Below are positions 28,938-36,955 of a stretch of 62,898 nt of DNA, in pieces. The position numbers and the translations under genes were made by a program. The stretch lies in contig JAAYAH010000119.1 in the NCBI GenBank assembly GCA_012719445.1, forward strand, positions 1-62,898, given 5' to 3'. The DNA is from Actinomycetales bacterium. GTDB lineage: Bacteria > Actinomycetota > Actinomycetes > Actinomycetales > Kineosporiaceae. The notes under the pieces are model-generated. The model did not search any database. It was given only the letters and a program-made list of their open reading frames with translations, and was not told the DNA's origin. Within the stretch, counting starts at the first letter, position 1, and each line of letters starts with the position of its first letter.

Positions 28938-29717
28938 TCAGGCGGCCGGTCGGGACAGCCCGACGAGCCGGTGGTCGGCGGTGAACAGCCGGCCGACGAG
29001 GCCGAGGGCGACCACCGCCGTCGTGGTGGCGACCGAGCCGAGGACGACGAACATCACCACGGCCTGGACGAGCACGGCGTCCATCGGGTCGACCCCGGCC
29101 AGGATGAGTCCGGTCATCGCCCCGGGGAGGAACACCAGCCCCACCGCCCGGGTGGCCTCGATCTGCGGGACCAGTGCCAGGCGCACCGCCGCCGCGAGGT
29201 ACGGCCGGGCGGCCTGCCGGGAGGTGAGCCCCAGTGCCAGCCGGGCCTCCACCTCGTCGCGCTGGTCCCGGAGCTGCTCGACGATCCGCCTGCCTGCCTG
29301 CACCGTCGCGCTCATCGCGTTGCCGACCATGAGCCCGGCCAGCGGCACGAGGGTCCGGCCGGTGAGCGGGAACACCCGGAGTCCGAACAGCACCCCGAGG
29401 GTGATCACGGCGGACGCGGCGAAGGCGGCGGTGGCCAGCGGGACGACGCCGGGGATCTCCGGTGCCCTACGCCGGACGACGACGCCCGCGTAGCCGGTCA
29501 TCGCCGTCACCCAGAGCCAGGACAGCACCAGCGGCCGGTCCGGGGCGATGACCAGGGCGAGCGCCCAGCCCACCAGCAGCAGCTGCGCGATGGCCCTGGC
29601 CGCTGCCCACAGCAGCGAGCGCTCGAGCCGCAGGCCGAGCAGCGCCGAGACCCCGACCGCGACGGCGACCAGCGTCAGCGACGCGCCCAGCCCGGCCCAG
29701 GTGACGTCCCCGGTCAC
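28938..29717 (-). CDS. fetB: FetB-like (UPF0014) ABC transporter permease
   Basis: A 259-residue integral membrane protein with six to seven hydrophobic helices and the UPF0014 signature region PLAGLMVGNAMSATVQAG, plus LPGAMTGLILAG. E. coli FetAB is implicated in iron export and peroxide resistance; the metal here is an inference. The GTG start overlaps the ATPase stop as GTGA, so the two are translationally coupled. Confidence 0.9.
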   Translation of the reverse strand: MTGDVTWAGLGASLTLVAVAVGVSALLGLRLERSLLWAAARAIAQLLLVGWALALVIAPDRPLVLSWLWVTAMTGYAGVVVRRRAPEIPGVVPLATAAFAASAVITLGVLFGLRVFPLTGRTLVPLAGLMVGNAMSATVQAGRRIVEQLRDQRDEVEARLALGLTSRQAARPYLAAAVRLALVPQIEATRAVGLVFLPGAMTGLILAGVDPMDAVLVQAVVMFVVLGSVATTTAVVALGLVGRLFTADHRLVGLSRPAA

Positions 29718-30433
29718 CGCGATCCCGCCGGGTCGCCGGTGAACAGCGTCATGGCCTCGGGCCGGTCCGACAGTCCCTCGGTCGGCCCGGCGTGGACGAG
29801 CCGGCCGTCGACGAGGACGAGGACCCGTTTGGAGACCCGACGCACCTGGTCGAGGTCGTGGGTCACCCAGAGCGCGGTGAGCCCGTCGGCCACGAGCTCG
29901 CCCACCAGCCGCTCGAAGACCGCCCGCTGGCCCGCGTCAAGCGCCGAGGTCGGCTCGTCGAGCAGGAGCAGCTCCGGCTCGGTGACCAGGGTGCGGGCCA
30001 GGCACATCCGCTGCGCCTCGCCCCCGGAGAGCTCCGCGGCGGGCCGGTCGAGGAACGACGCGTCCAGGCCGACCCGGCGCAGCGTCTCGGCGAGGACGTC
30101 GTCCCTGCCGCCGGACAGGGCGACGAGGAGGTTGTCCCGCACCGTGCCGCCGAAGGGGGTCGGCCGCTGGAAGACCATGCCGGCCCGCCGGCGCAGGGCC
30201 GGTGACCCGAGCGTCGCGGCGTCGTCACCGCGGAAGCGCACCGTTCCCGTCGTCGGGACGTCGAGCCGGTTCACCAGCCGCAGCAGGGTCGTCTTGCCTG
30301 CCCCCGAGGGCCCGACCACCGCCGTGACCAGCCCGGGCGCGATCCCGACGGACACGTCCCGCAACGCCCACCGGTCACCCCGGCGCACCCCGACCTCCGA
30401 GAAGGACACGATCGGTGTCAGCGGAGTCACCAC
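29714..30433 (-). CDS. fetA: FetA-like ABC transporter ATP-binding protein
   Basis: A 239-residue ABC ATPase: Walker A GPSGAGKTT, Q-loop FQRPTPFGGTV, signature LSGGEAQR, Walker B LLLLDEPTSALD and H-loop WVTHD. Length and partner match FetA. The start is uncertain: GTG 30433 or 30430 matches the family N-terminus but has no clear ribosome site, so a leaderless transcript is possible. An upstream GTG at 30484 would add 17 residues. Confidence 0.87.
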   Translation of the reverse strand: MVTPLTPIVSFSEVGVRRGDRWALRDVSVGIAPGLVTAVVGPSGAGKTTLLRLVNRLDVPTTGTVRFRGDDAATLGSPALRRRAGMVFQRPTPFGGTVRDNLLVALSGGRDDVLAETLRRVGLDASFLDRPAAELSGGEAQRMCLARTLVTEPELLLLDEPTSALDAGQRAVFERLVGELVADGLTALWVTHDLDQVRRVSKRVLVLVDGRLVHAGPTEGLSDRPEAMTLFTGDPAGSR

Positions 30434-30621
30434 TCGGTAAGGATGCCGTACCCGGATGCCGGGTACCCACACCACGGTCCGCACGTCCCCCGGCGCAACG
30501 GTCGATGTGCCGGCCGACGCCCCGTTCGTACCGGGGGAGGGGCGGGGGCGTGCCGCTCAGGTTCGTGGGCTACGGTGCGGTGCCTCGTGTCCTCTGACTT
30601 CCTCACCCCCAGAAGGTCGCC

Positions 30622-31662
30622 GTGACTCCTCAACGCCGGCAGCTCGCCGTTCTCGTCGCCGTCCTGGTCGCCGCCGTGATCGTGGTCGCGCTGGTGCTGG
30701 TCCTGCCCGGTGACGGCGACTCCTCGCCCAAGGCCTCACCCACGACCACCTCGGCCACCTCGGCGCAGCCGACGCCGACGCCGACGCCGTCGCCGACGGT
30801 GAAGGCGGAGCTGGTGTCCTCCATGGACGTCAAGGTCTCCGGGGACTTCGGTAAGAAGCCGAAGCTCACCGTCCCGGACGACGATCCGTCGAAGAAGCTG
30901 CTGCTGCAGATCGTCTCCGAGGGCGACGGCCCGGCGGTGGTCGCGGGGCAGACGACCGTCCTGGACTACCTGGGTCAGACCTGGAAGCCCAAGAAGGGCA
31001 AGGCCAACGTCTTCGACAACTCCTTCGACCGGAAGACCCCGTCGGTGTTCGTCGCGGGCAGTCCCGACCTCATCGCGGGCTGGAACGCGGCGGTCGTCGG
31101 TCTCAAGGTCGGCAGCCGCGCGCTGGTGAGCATCCCGCCGAAGTTCGGCTACGGGGCGAAGAAGGAGGAGGGCAAGGAGCTGTCCGGGGAGACCCTGCTC
31201 TTCGTCATCGACATCCATGCGGCCTACGCCCCGGACGCCACGGCCGACGGCGCCGAGGTGGCCCCGACCGTCGAGGGCCTGCCAGAAGTCGAGTCGAAGT
31301 CCGGTCAGAAGCCGAAGATCACCTCGATCGAGGGTGCGTCGGCCGACGGGGACAAGCCGAGGTCGGGCCTGCTGATCGAGGGCACCGGCGAGAAGATCGA
31401 CCCGGCGCGGAAGCTGGTCTTCCAGGTCGTGGAGACCAAGCCGGGCTCGACGGAGATCTCCGGGGACACCTGGACCCAGGGCGGTCCCCAGGTCGTGGAC
31501 GCCAGCCAGATCCTGCAGATGGCCAAGGCCCTGATCGGGCAGCGGGTCGGCAGCCGCGCCGTCGTCGTGGTGATGCCGCCGAGCCAGGAGGCCACCGGCA
31601 CGACCCCGACGAGCCCGTCCGGTCCCGTCTCCCTTGTCGTCGACATCATCGGCCAGGTCTGA
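30622..31662 (+). CDS. Membrane-anchored FKBP-type peptidyl-prolyl isomerase, tandem domain
   Basis: A 346-residue protein. An N-terminal membrane anchor or uncleaved signal (about 7-29) leads to a Thr/Pro/Ser-rich linker. A first FKBP domain (about 85-195) has VLDYLGQTW, DNSFDRKTPSVF, LIAGWNAAVVGLKVGSRALV and PKFGYG. A second, divergent FKBP-like domain (about 240-345) has IGQRVGSRAVVVVMPP but lacks the FGYG strand. It should catalyse proline isomerisation of exported proteins on the outer face of the membrane. The GTG start follows AAGGTCGCC. It converges on fadD across a strong bidirectional hairpin. Confidence 0.9.
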   Translation: MTPQRRQLAVLVAVLVAAVIVVALVLVLPGDGDSSPKASPTTTSATSAQPTPTPTPSPTVKAELVSSMDVKVSGDFGKKPKLTVPDDDPSKKLLLQIVSEGDGPAVVAGQTTVLDYLGQTWKPKKGKANVFDNSFDRKTPSVFVAGSPDLIAGWNAAVVGLKVGSRALVSIPPKFGYGAKKEEGKELSGETLLFVIDIHAAYAPDATADGAEVAPTVEGLPEVESKSGQKPKITSIEGASADGDKPRSGLLIEGTGEKIDPARKLVFQVVETKPGSTEISGDTWTQGGPQVVDASQILQMAKALIGQRVGSRAVVVVMPPSQEATGTTPTSPSGPVSLVVDIIGQV

Positions 31663-31694
31663 TCCCCGGACCCACCAGGATCGCCACGGTCACG

Positions 31695-31732
31695 CGGCGG
31701 CGGTCCGCTGCCCGGTCAGCGGACCGCCGCCG
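31695..31732. terminator. 16-bp perfect hairpin, bidirectional terminator overlapping the fadD stop
   Basis: The arms CGGCGGCGGTCCGCTG (31695-31710) and CAGCGGACCGCCGCCG (31717-31732) pair perfectly around a six-base loop. No U-tract is present. The element lies between converging genes and its right arm contains the fadD stop (31716-31718) and last codons. That fits a terminator serving both strands. Confidence 0.82.
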
Positions 31733-33428
31733 GTGTCGTTCCGAGCAGCGTCGCCCTGACCTCGCGGCGCAGCACTTTCCCGATCATGGATCTGGGCAGC
31801 TCGGCGACGGCCACGACCTCGCGCGGGACCTTGTAGCCGGCCAGGTAGGTGCGGCAGTGGGCGCGGACCCGGTCCTCGTTCAGGCTCGCCCCCTCGGCCA
31901 GGACGACCGCGGCGGTCACCCGCTCGCCGCCGTCCGGTCTCGGCAGCCCGACGACCGCGGCGTCCGCGATCCCGTCCAGCCGGCGCAGCACGTCCTCGAC
32001 CTCCGACGGGTAGACGTTGAACCCGCCGGTGATGATCAGCTCCTTGAGCCGGTCGACGATCCGCACGCAGCCGTCCTCGTCCGCGATCACGATGTCCCCC
32101 GTCCGCAGCCAGCCCCCCGGCAGCAGCACCGCCGCGGTCTCCTCCGGCTGGTTCCAGTACCCGTCGAAGACCTGCGGTCCGCGGACGAGCAGCTCACCCG
32201 GGTCGCCCGGCGGGCGGTCGACGGTCGGGTCGTCGGGGTCGACGATCCGCATGACGGTCGACGGGAACGGGACGCCGACCGTGCCGGGACGGCGGGCCGG
32301 GGAGATCGGGTTGCCGAGGACGACGGGGGAGGCCTCCGTCATCCCGTACCCCTCCACGAGCAGCCCGCCGGTGACCTCCTCCCACAGGGCGACGGTCGCC
32401 GGTGGCAGCGACATGGCGCCGGAGATCGCGTAGCGGATCGAGCGCAGGTCGACCCCCCGCTCCCGTGCCGCCGTGGCGAGCTGCTCGTACACCGGCGGCA
32501 CGCCCGGCAGGAAGGTCGCCGGGCGGCGGCGGGCCGCGGAGAGCACCGCGTCGACGTCGAAGCGGGGGAAGAGCACCAGGGTGGCGGCGATGCTCACCGT
32601 GAACGACAGGCACAGGGTCAGCCCGTAGGAGTGGAACAGCGGCAGGACGCCGTAGACGGTCTCCTCGCCGTCGACGAGCCCGGGCAGCCAGGCCCGGCCC
32701 TGCACCGCGTTCACCCGGAGGTTGCGGTGGCTGAGCACGGCGCCCTTCGGGGGCCCGGTCGTCCCGCCGGTGTACTGCAGTGCCGCGACGTCGTCCGGCC
32801 CCGGGCGGGGCACGTCGGGGTCGAGCCGCGGCGCGGCGCCGACCAGCCGCTCCCAGCTCAGGGTGCCCGCGGGCACCGGACCGGTCATCGAGGCCCTGAG
32901 CGACCGGGCACGCGGCACGGGCAGCCGCAGCGCCCACCGGGACCTCCGGGGGAGGGCCGCGGTCAGGTTCACCGCCACGACGGTGCGCAGGGCGCCGGCC
33001 CCACCGGCCTCGACGACGGCGGGAACCGCCCGGTCCCAGCAGACGGCGACCTCGGCCCCGTGGTCGGCGAACTGCTGCGCGAACTCGGCGGCGGTGGACA
33101 GCGGGTTGTGCTCCACCACGATCGCCCCGAGCCGGAGCACCGCGTAGAAGGCCACGACGTGCTGCGGGCAGTTGGGCAGCACCAGCGCCACCCGGTCCCC
33201 TGGCCGGACCCCCAGCTCGCGCAGGGCGTGCGCGGCCCGGGCGACGCCGTCCTCCAGCTCGGCGTAGCTGGTGGCGGCGCCGAAGAAGTCGAGCGCCACC
33301 CGGTCCCCGAACCGTGCCGCCGCCACCTCCAGCGGGGTGTACAGCGACTCGGTGGGCAGGTCGACGTCGGCGGGCACGCCGTCGGCGTAGTGCGCCAGCC
33401 ACGGGCGGGGCATCGGGTCCGTCGTCAC
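31716..33428 (-). CDS. fadD: Long-chain fatty acid-CoA ligase
   Basis: A 570-residue AMP-forming enzyme of the ANL superfamily. It has AMP motif YTGGTTGPPKGA (about 217), VLPLFHSYGL, GYGMTEASP (about 362), TGD before the hinge, RLKELIITGGFNVYPSEVE (about 465-485) and the C-terminal lysine motif IGKVLRRE (about 553). It activates fatty acids to acyl-CoA for beta-oxidation or lipid synthesis. The GTG at 33428 starts 22 bp from a perfect palindrome, the likely operator of a TetR-type fatty-acid regulator not encoded here. Confidence 0.92.
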   Translation of the reverse strand: MTTDPMPRPWLAHYADGVPADVDLPTESLYTPLEVAAARFGDRVALDFFGAATSYAELEDGVARAAHALRELGVRPGDRVALVLPNCPQHVVAFYAVLRLGAIVVEHNPLSTAAEFAQQFADHGAEVAVCWDRAVPAVVEAGGAGALRTVVAVNLTAALPRRSRWALRLPVPRARSLRASMTGPVPAGTLSWERLVGAAPRLDPDVPRPGPDDVAALQYTGGTTGPPKGAVLSHRNLRVNAVQGRAWLPGLVDGEETVYGVLPLFHSYGLTLCLSFTVSIAATLVLFPRFDVDAVLSAARRRPATFLPGVPPVYEQLATAARERGVDLRSIRYAISGAMSLPPATVALWEEVTGGLLVEGYGMTEASPVVLGNPISPARRPGTVGVPFPSTVMRIVDPDDPTVDRPPGDPGELLVRGPQVFDGYWNQPEETAAVLLPGGWLRTGDIVIADEDGCVRIVDRLKELIITGGFNVYPSEVEDVLRRLDGIADAAVVGLPRPDGGERVTAAVVLAEGASLNEDRVRAHCRTYLAGYKVPREVVAVAELPRSMIGKVLRREVRATLLGTTPAAVR

Positions 33429-33450
33429 GGGAGGACATCCTTACGGATCA

Positions 33451-33474
33451 GTAACCTACGCAGAGGTAGGTTAC
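33451..33474. promoter_or_regulatory. Perfect 9-bp inverted repeat, probable operator of fadD
   Basis: GTAACCTAC (33451-33459) and GTAGGTTAC (33466-33474) are exact reverse complements separated by six bases. The element begins 22 bp upstream of the fadD start and is AT-rich relative to its surroundings. Size, symmetry and location suit a TetR-family repressor dimer. Confidence 0.75.
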
Positions 33475-33561
33475 CCGTCGCGGTCCCGCTCCGGCTCGTC
33501 CGACCGGGTGACGGTCGACGGCGTGGCCGGGACGCCGTCGGCAGCCCGGGGTGGTGCCCGG

Positions 33562-34809
33562 TCAGCCGATCCCGGTGCCGAGGAGGCTGCCGACGCCGTA
33601 GGTGACCGCAGCCGCGAGCCCGCCGACGACCAGCTGACGCAGCCCGGTGCGCACCATGGAGCGCCCGTTGAGCAGACCGATCCCGGCACCGACGGCGACC
33701 ATGGTCACGGCGGCGAGGGCGACCGCCGTGAGCAGGGCGGCGGTGCCGCCGCCGACGGCGTACGGCAGCACGACGACCACGGCGCCCAGCGCGAAGGCCA
33801 GCAGGCTGGACGCCGCGGCTCCCCACGGCGACCCCAGGGCGTCCGGGTCCAGCCCCAGCTCCTCGCGGGTCAGGGTGTCCAGGGCGACCCGGGGGTCGGA
33901 CATGATCCGCTCGGCGATCTCCCGGGCCTGCTCCGCGGCCAGGCCCTTCGCCCGGTACAGCAGCACGAGCTCCTCGAGCTCCTCCTCGGGAGACTCCTCC
34001 AACTCGGCCGCCTCCAGGGCGATCTCCCGCTCGAACATCTCCCGCTGGCCCGCCATGGACACGTACTCGCCCGCCGCCATCGAGAACGCCCCGGCCAGCA
34101 GACCGGAGACCCCGGCCAGCAGCACGGTCGACCGGGACGCCCCGGATCCGGCGAAGCCCATCACCAGCGCGGTGTTGGAGACCAGCCCGTCGCTCACCCC
34201 GAAGATCGCCGCCCGGACGGCTCCCGAGCGGTCCCCCCGGTGCCAGCGCTCCCGCCGCCCGATGACCTCCCTCGGGTCGCCGACCGGCCCGGGGGCTGTG
34301 GAGCCGTCCCGCAGGGCCGCGAGGGTCCTGGCGTGCCCCCGCTCGTCGTCGGCCATCCCCGGGGCGGCGTCCGGGTCGGCGTCGTAGACCCCGGCGTCGG
34401 TCCGCTCCGCCCGCTCGACCAGCGGCAGCACGGCGGCGGCGGAGAACCGCCTGGCCGTGGCGGCGAGCAGCCGGGTCCGCAGCCCGGGGCGGTCGGGCTC
34501 CGGCACCGGAAGGCCGGCCTCGAGCAGCCGGGACTCCCAGTGCGCCGCGTGCCGCCGTTCGACCTCGGCGAGCTCGCGGAGGATCGCCGCCCGCTCGCCG
34601 GTCTCCGCGGTCGCCAGCGCGTCGTACAGGGTGGCGGCCTCGCGCTCTCCCGTCAGCAGCCGACGCCACCGGGCGGCCGCGGCGGGGTCCGGGATCTCCG
34701 CGGCGGCGGGCTCCCGGGGCTCGGCCGTGGTGCCGTCAGGGGGCTCGGCCGCGGCGTCGTCCCCGGCAACGGTCCCGGGGGAGGGGATGCCACCTGGGGG
34801 ATGGATCAT
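33562..34809 (-). CDS. Ferritin-like/VIT1 iron-manganese transporter
   Basis: A 415-residue fusion. An N-terminal ferritin-like rubrerythrin domain (about 40-180) carries the ExxH-type motifs AEVERRHAAHWE and DDERGHAR. A VIT1/CCC1 transporter domain (about 195-415) has GVSDGLVSNTALVMG and AAGEYVSMAGQREM plus five hydrophobic helices. This is the membrane-bound ferritin-like class that moves Fe2+ or Mn2+ across the membrane. The ATG follows GGAGGCAGC. It lies on the same strand as fadD but is separated from it by the palindromic operator, so it is probably an independent unit. Confidence 0.9.
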   Translation of the reverse strand: MIHPPGGIPSPGTVAGDDAAAEPPDGTTAEPREPAAAEIPDPAAAARWRRLLTGEREAATLYDALATAETGERAAILRELAEVERRHAAHWESRLLEAGLPVPEPDRPGLRTRLLAATARRFSAAAVLPLVERAERTDAGVYDADPDAAPGMADDERGHARTLAALRDGSTAPGPVGDPREVIGRRERWHRGDRSGAVRAAIFGVSDGLVSNTALVMGFAGSGASRSTVLLAGVSGLLAGAFSMAAGEYVSMAGQREMFEREIALEAAELEESPEEELEELVLLYRAKGLAAEQAREIAERIMSDPRVALDTLTREELGLDPDALGSPWGAAASSLLAFALGAVVVVLPYAVGGGTAALLTAVALAAVTMVAVGAGIGLLNGRSMVRTGLRQLVVGGLAAAVTYGVGSLLGTGIG

Positions 34810-35002
34810 GCTGCCTCCGTTCGCCCGGCCCCGTCTCCGCGGCCTCCCCGGTCCCCGCGCCACGCCGGGACCGTGCCGGTCGTCCGCTGCGCCCGGTCCG
34901 TACCGGTTCCACCGGTCGGCGCCGCGGTGACCCGTTCGGGTCCCTATGCTGCGACGGCAGGCCGGGTACCGCCACCGGGCGGTGGTCGAGGAGGGAGGGC
35001 CG

Positions 35003-36955
35003 GTGGATCCGCTGGACACCCTCTGCGAGGCGGTCCGCACCACCCCCGTTCCCGGAGCACCGCCGTCCATCTCCCGGGAGTCGGCCGCCGTCGGGCTCGC
35101 CTTCCTCGACACCGCGCTGCGGCAGAACCACGTCCGGCGGCTGACCGAGCGGCTGGAGCTCGTCGAGCACCGGCTGGCCAGGCGCACCACGGAGCTCGAC
35201 ATCAGCCTCGGGCTGCTCGACGCGGAGCAGCGCGACGCCGCCGAGCTGTTCCGGACCATGCGCAACCACGACCCGGACGGCGCGGGACGGCAGGGTGCCG
35301 AGCTGCTCTGGGTGCCGGTGGCGCGGGTCGCCCAGGAGTGGGAGGCGCCCATCGCGGTGGTGTCGGCCGAGGGGGCCCGGCTGCCGCGGCTCACCCAGTA
35401 CGAGACCTCCCGGCTGCTCGCCGCGGGGCTGTACCAGCTGCTCAAGGGCATCCTGTCCAGCCTGCCCGAGTCGGCGGAGCGCTCCGACCTCTCCCGGCTG
35501 CTCTACAGCGAGGACGAGTCGCGGTGGCTGCTGCAGAGCGCCCTGTCGACCCTGCTCGCCGAGCGGCACAAGCCGAGGACCACTCACCCCCGGCCGGGCA
35601 CGGACCGGCACGGGGCGCGCCACCGGGAGCTCCTGCTCGGCGTCCTCGACCGGCACGCCCCCGAGCTCGACACCTACCGCGAACTGCTCGGGGTGGCGCT
35701 GCACGACAACCTCCTCGTCGTCGGGCTGGACGGGCGGCGCGACGAGCACCTGCTCAGCTACGACTCCCCGCCGCTGGTCGGGCGGGGGCACCCGATCGGC
35801 CCGGCCGGGGTGCTGCGCTGGCTGCGGCGCAGCGGCTCGTACTACCGGGTCGACTACCGCACCGCCGTCCCGGCGAACCTGCGCGCCTACCACCTGGTCG
35901 CGGAGACCGAGGGGTCCGTCGAGATCGCCCGGATGCACCTGGTGACCAGCGCGGACGTCCCGCGGGTGCGAGGGCTGGGGGAGGACCTGCTGGCGCTGGC
36001 CGCCCGGCTCGAGGCGACCCAGGCCGCCGAGGGCGGCGGCCGCGCGGGCGGGCGGCGGGTCCTGGAGTGGGAACTGCAGACGGTCCTGCGCACCCTCGCC
36101 GAGGTGGTCCGCTCCCGCCGCTGGGAGGCCGACCAGGCGGGGATCACCTTCGTCGAGGACCCGTTCCCCGTCTCCGGAGCCCTGGCCTGGGCCGGTGCCC
36201 CCGAGCAGGCGGACGCCCGGGGGTCGCTGCTGGACCAGCCGGAGGTCGGCCCGGGGGCGCTGCGCGCGGCCGCGGCGGAGCTGGAGGAGCTGGAGCTGAG
36301 GTCGGACCTCTCCCTGGCCAGCGACCCGGAGAGCAACCGCGCCCACGTGTACTGGCGCAGGTCCGGCGCGCCCTCGGCCACCGGACGGCGGGTGGGGATC
36401 CGGGTCACCGCGGTGCTGCGGGACTCGGTCCACTCCAGGGCCGACTCGATCATCGGCTACCTGCTGGCCCTGATGGGCATCACCTACCTGGTCGCGGCGA
36501 TGCTCACCGGCAGCCCGTGGCCGTTCGGGGTGTTCCCCGGCCGCAGGGCGGGGGACAACGCGGACGCCGTGGTGGCCGTGCTGCTCCTGGTGCCCGGGTT
36601 CATCTACACCCGGCTGGACCTGCCTCCCCCGCGGTCCATCGCGGCCCGGGTCCACCTGCTCACCCGCGGCGTCGCCGACCTCGCCATCGGCATCATGATC
36701 GTCATTGCGGCGACGGTGGCGATCCGGCCGGAGTCGCGGCTGCTCGTGACGATCCTCGAGGTCGCAGCGGGCCTGCAGGTCACGGCGCTGCTGGTACTGC
36801 TCGCCCAACGGCGGGGCGGGTTCGGCCAGGTGCCGGTACCGGCCTCGGTCCCGCGCTGGGCGAGGCTCGGCGCCGCCCGCGTCGGCAGGACCCGGCCGGA
36901 CGCCGACTTCACCGCGGCCTGGACGGACGGCGACGGGGTGAGGGCCGATGGCTGA
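35003..36955 (+). CDS. Unknown protein with soluble N-terminal region and four C-terminal membrane helices
   Basis: A 650-residue protein that I do not recognise. An early amphipathic, probably coiled-coil region (RLTERLELVEHRLARRTTEL) is followed by about 400 soluble residues with alpha/beta character. Four membrane helices then lie at about 480-600, with a Pro-rich pair between helices two and three (LPPPRS), and a charged tail. No Walker, kinase or protease motif is visible. The GTG at 35003 is chosen for its strong GAGGGAGGG site; ATG 34946 is upstream without one. The stop overlaps the start of the next gene by 8 bp, so the two products are very probably made together and interact. Confidence 0.78.
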   Translation: MDPLDTLCEAVRTTPVPGAPPSISRESAAVGLAFLDTALRQNHVRRLTERLELVEHRLARRTTELDISLGLLDAEQRDAAELFRTMRNHDPDGAGRQGAELLWVPVARVAQEWEAPIAVVSAEGARLPRLTQYETSRLLAAGLYQLLKGILSSLPESAERSDLSRLLYSEDESRWLLQSALSTLLAERHKPRTTHPRPGTDRHGARHRELLLGVLDRHAPELDTYRELLGVALHDNLLVVGLDGRRDEHLLSYDSPPLVGRGHPIGPAGVLRWLRRSGSYYRVDYRTAVPANLRAYHLVAETEGSVEIARMHLVTSADVPRVRGLGEDLLALAARLEATQAAEGGGRAGGRRVLEWELQTVLRTLAEVVRSRRWEADQAGITFVEDPFPVSGALAWAGAPEQADARGSLLDQPEVGPGALRAAAAELEELELRSDLSLASDPESNRAHVYWRRSGAPSATGRRVGIRVTAVLRDSVHSRADSIIGYLLALMGITYLVAAMLTGSPWPFGVFPGRRAGDNADAVVAVLLLVPGFIYTRLDLPPPRSIAARVHLLTRGVADLAIGIMIVIAATVAIRPESRLLVTILEVAAGLQVTALLVLLAQRRGGFGQVPVPASVPRWARLGAARVGRTRPDADFTAAWTDGDGVRADG

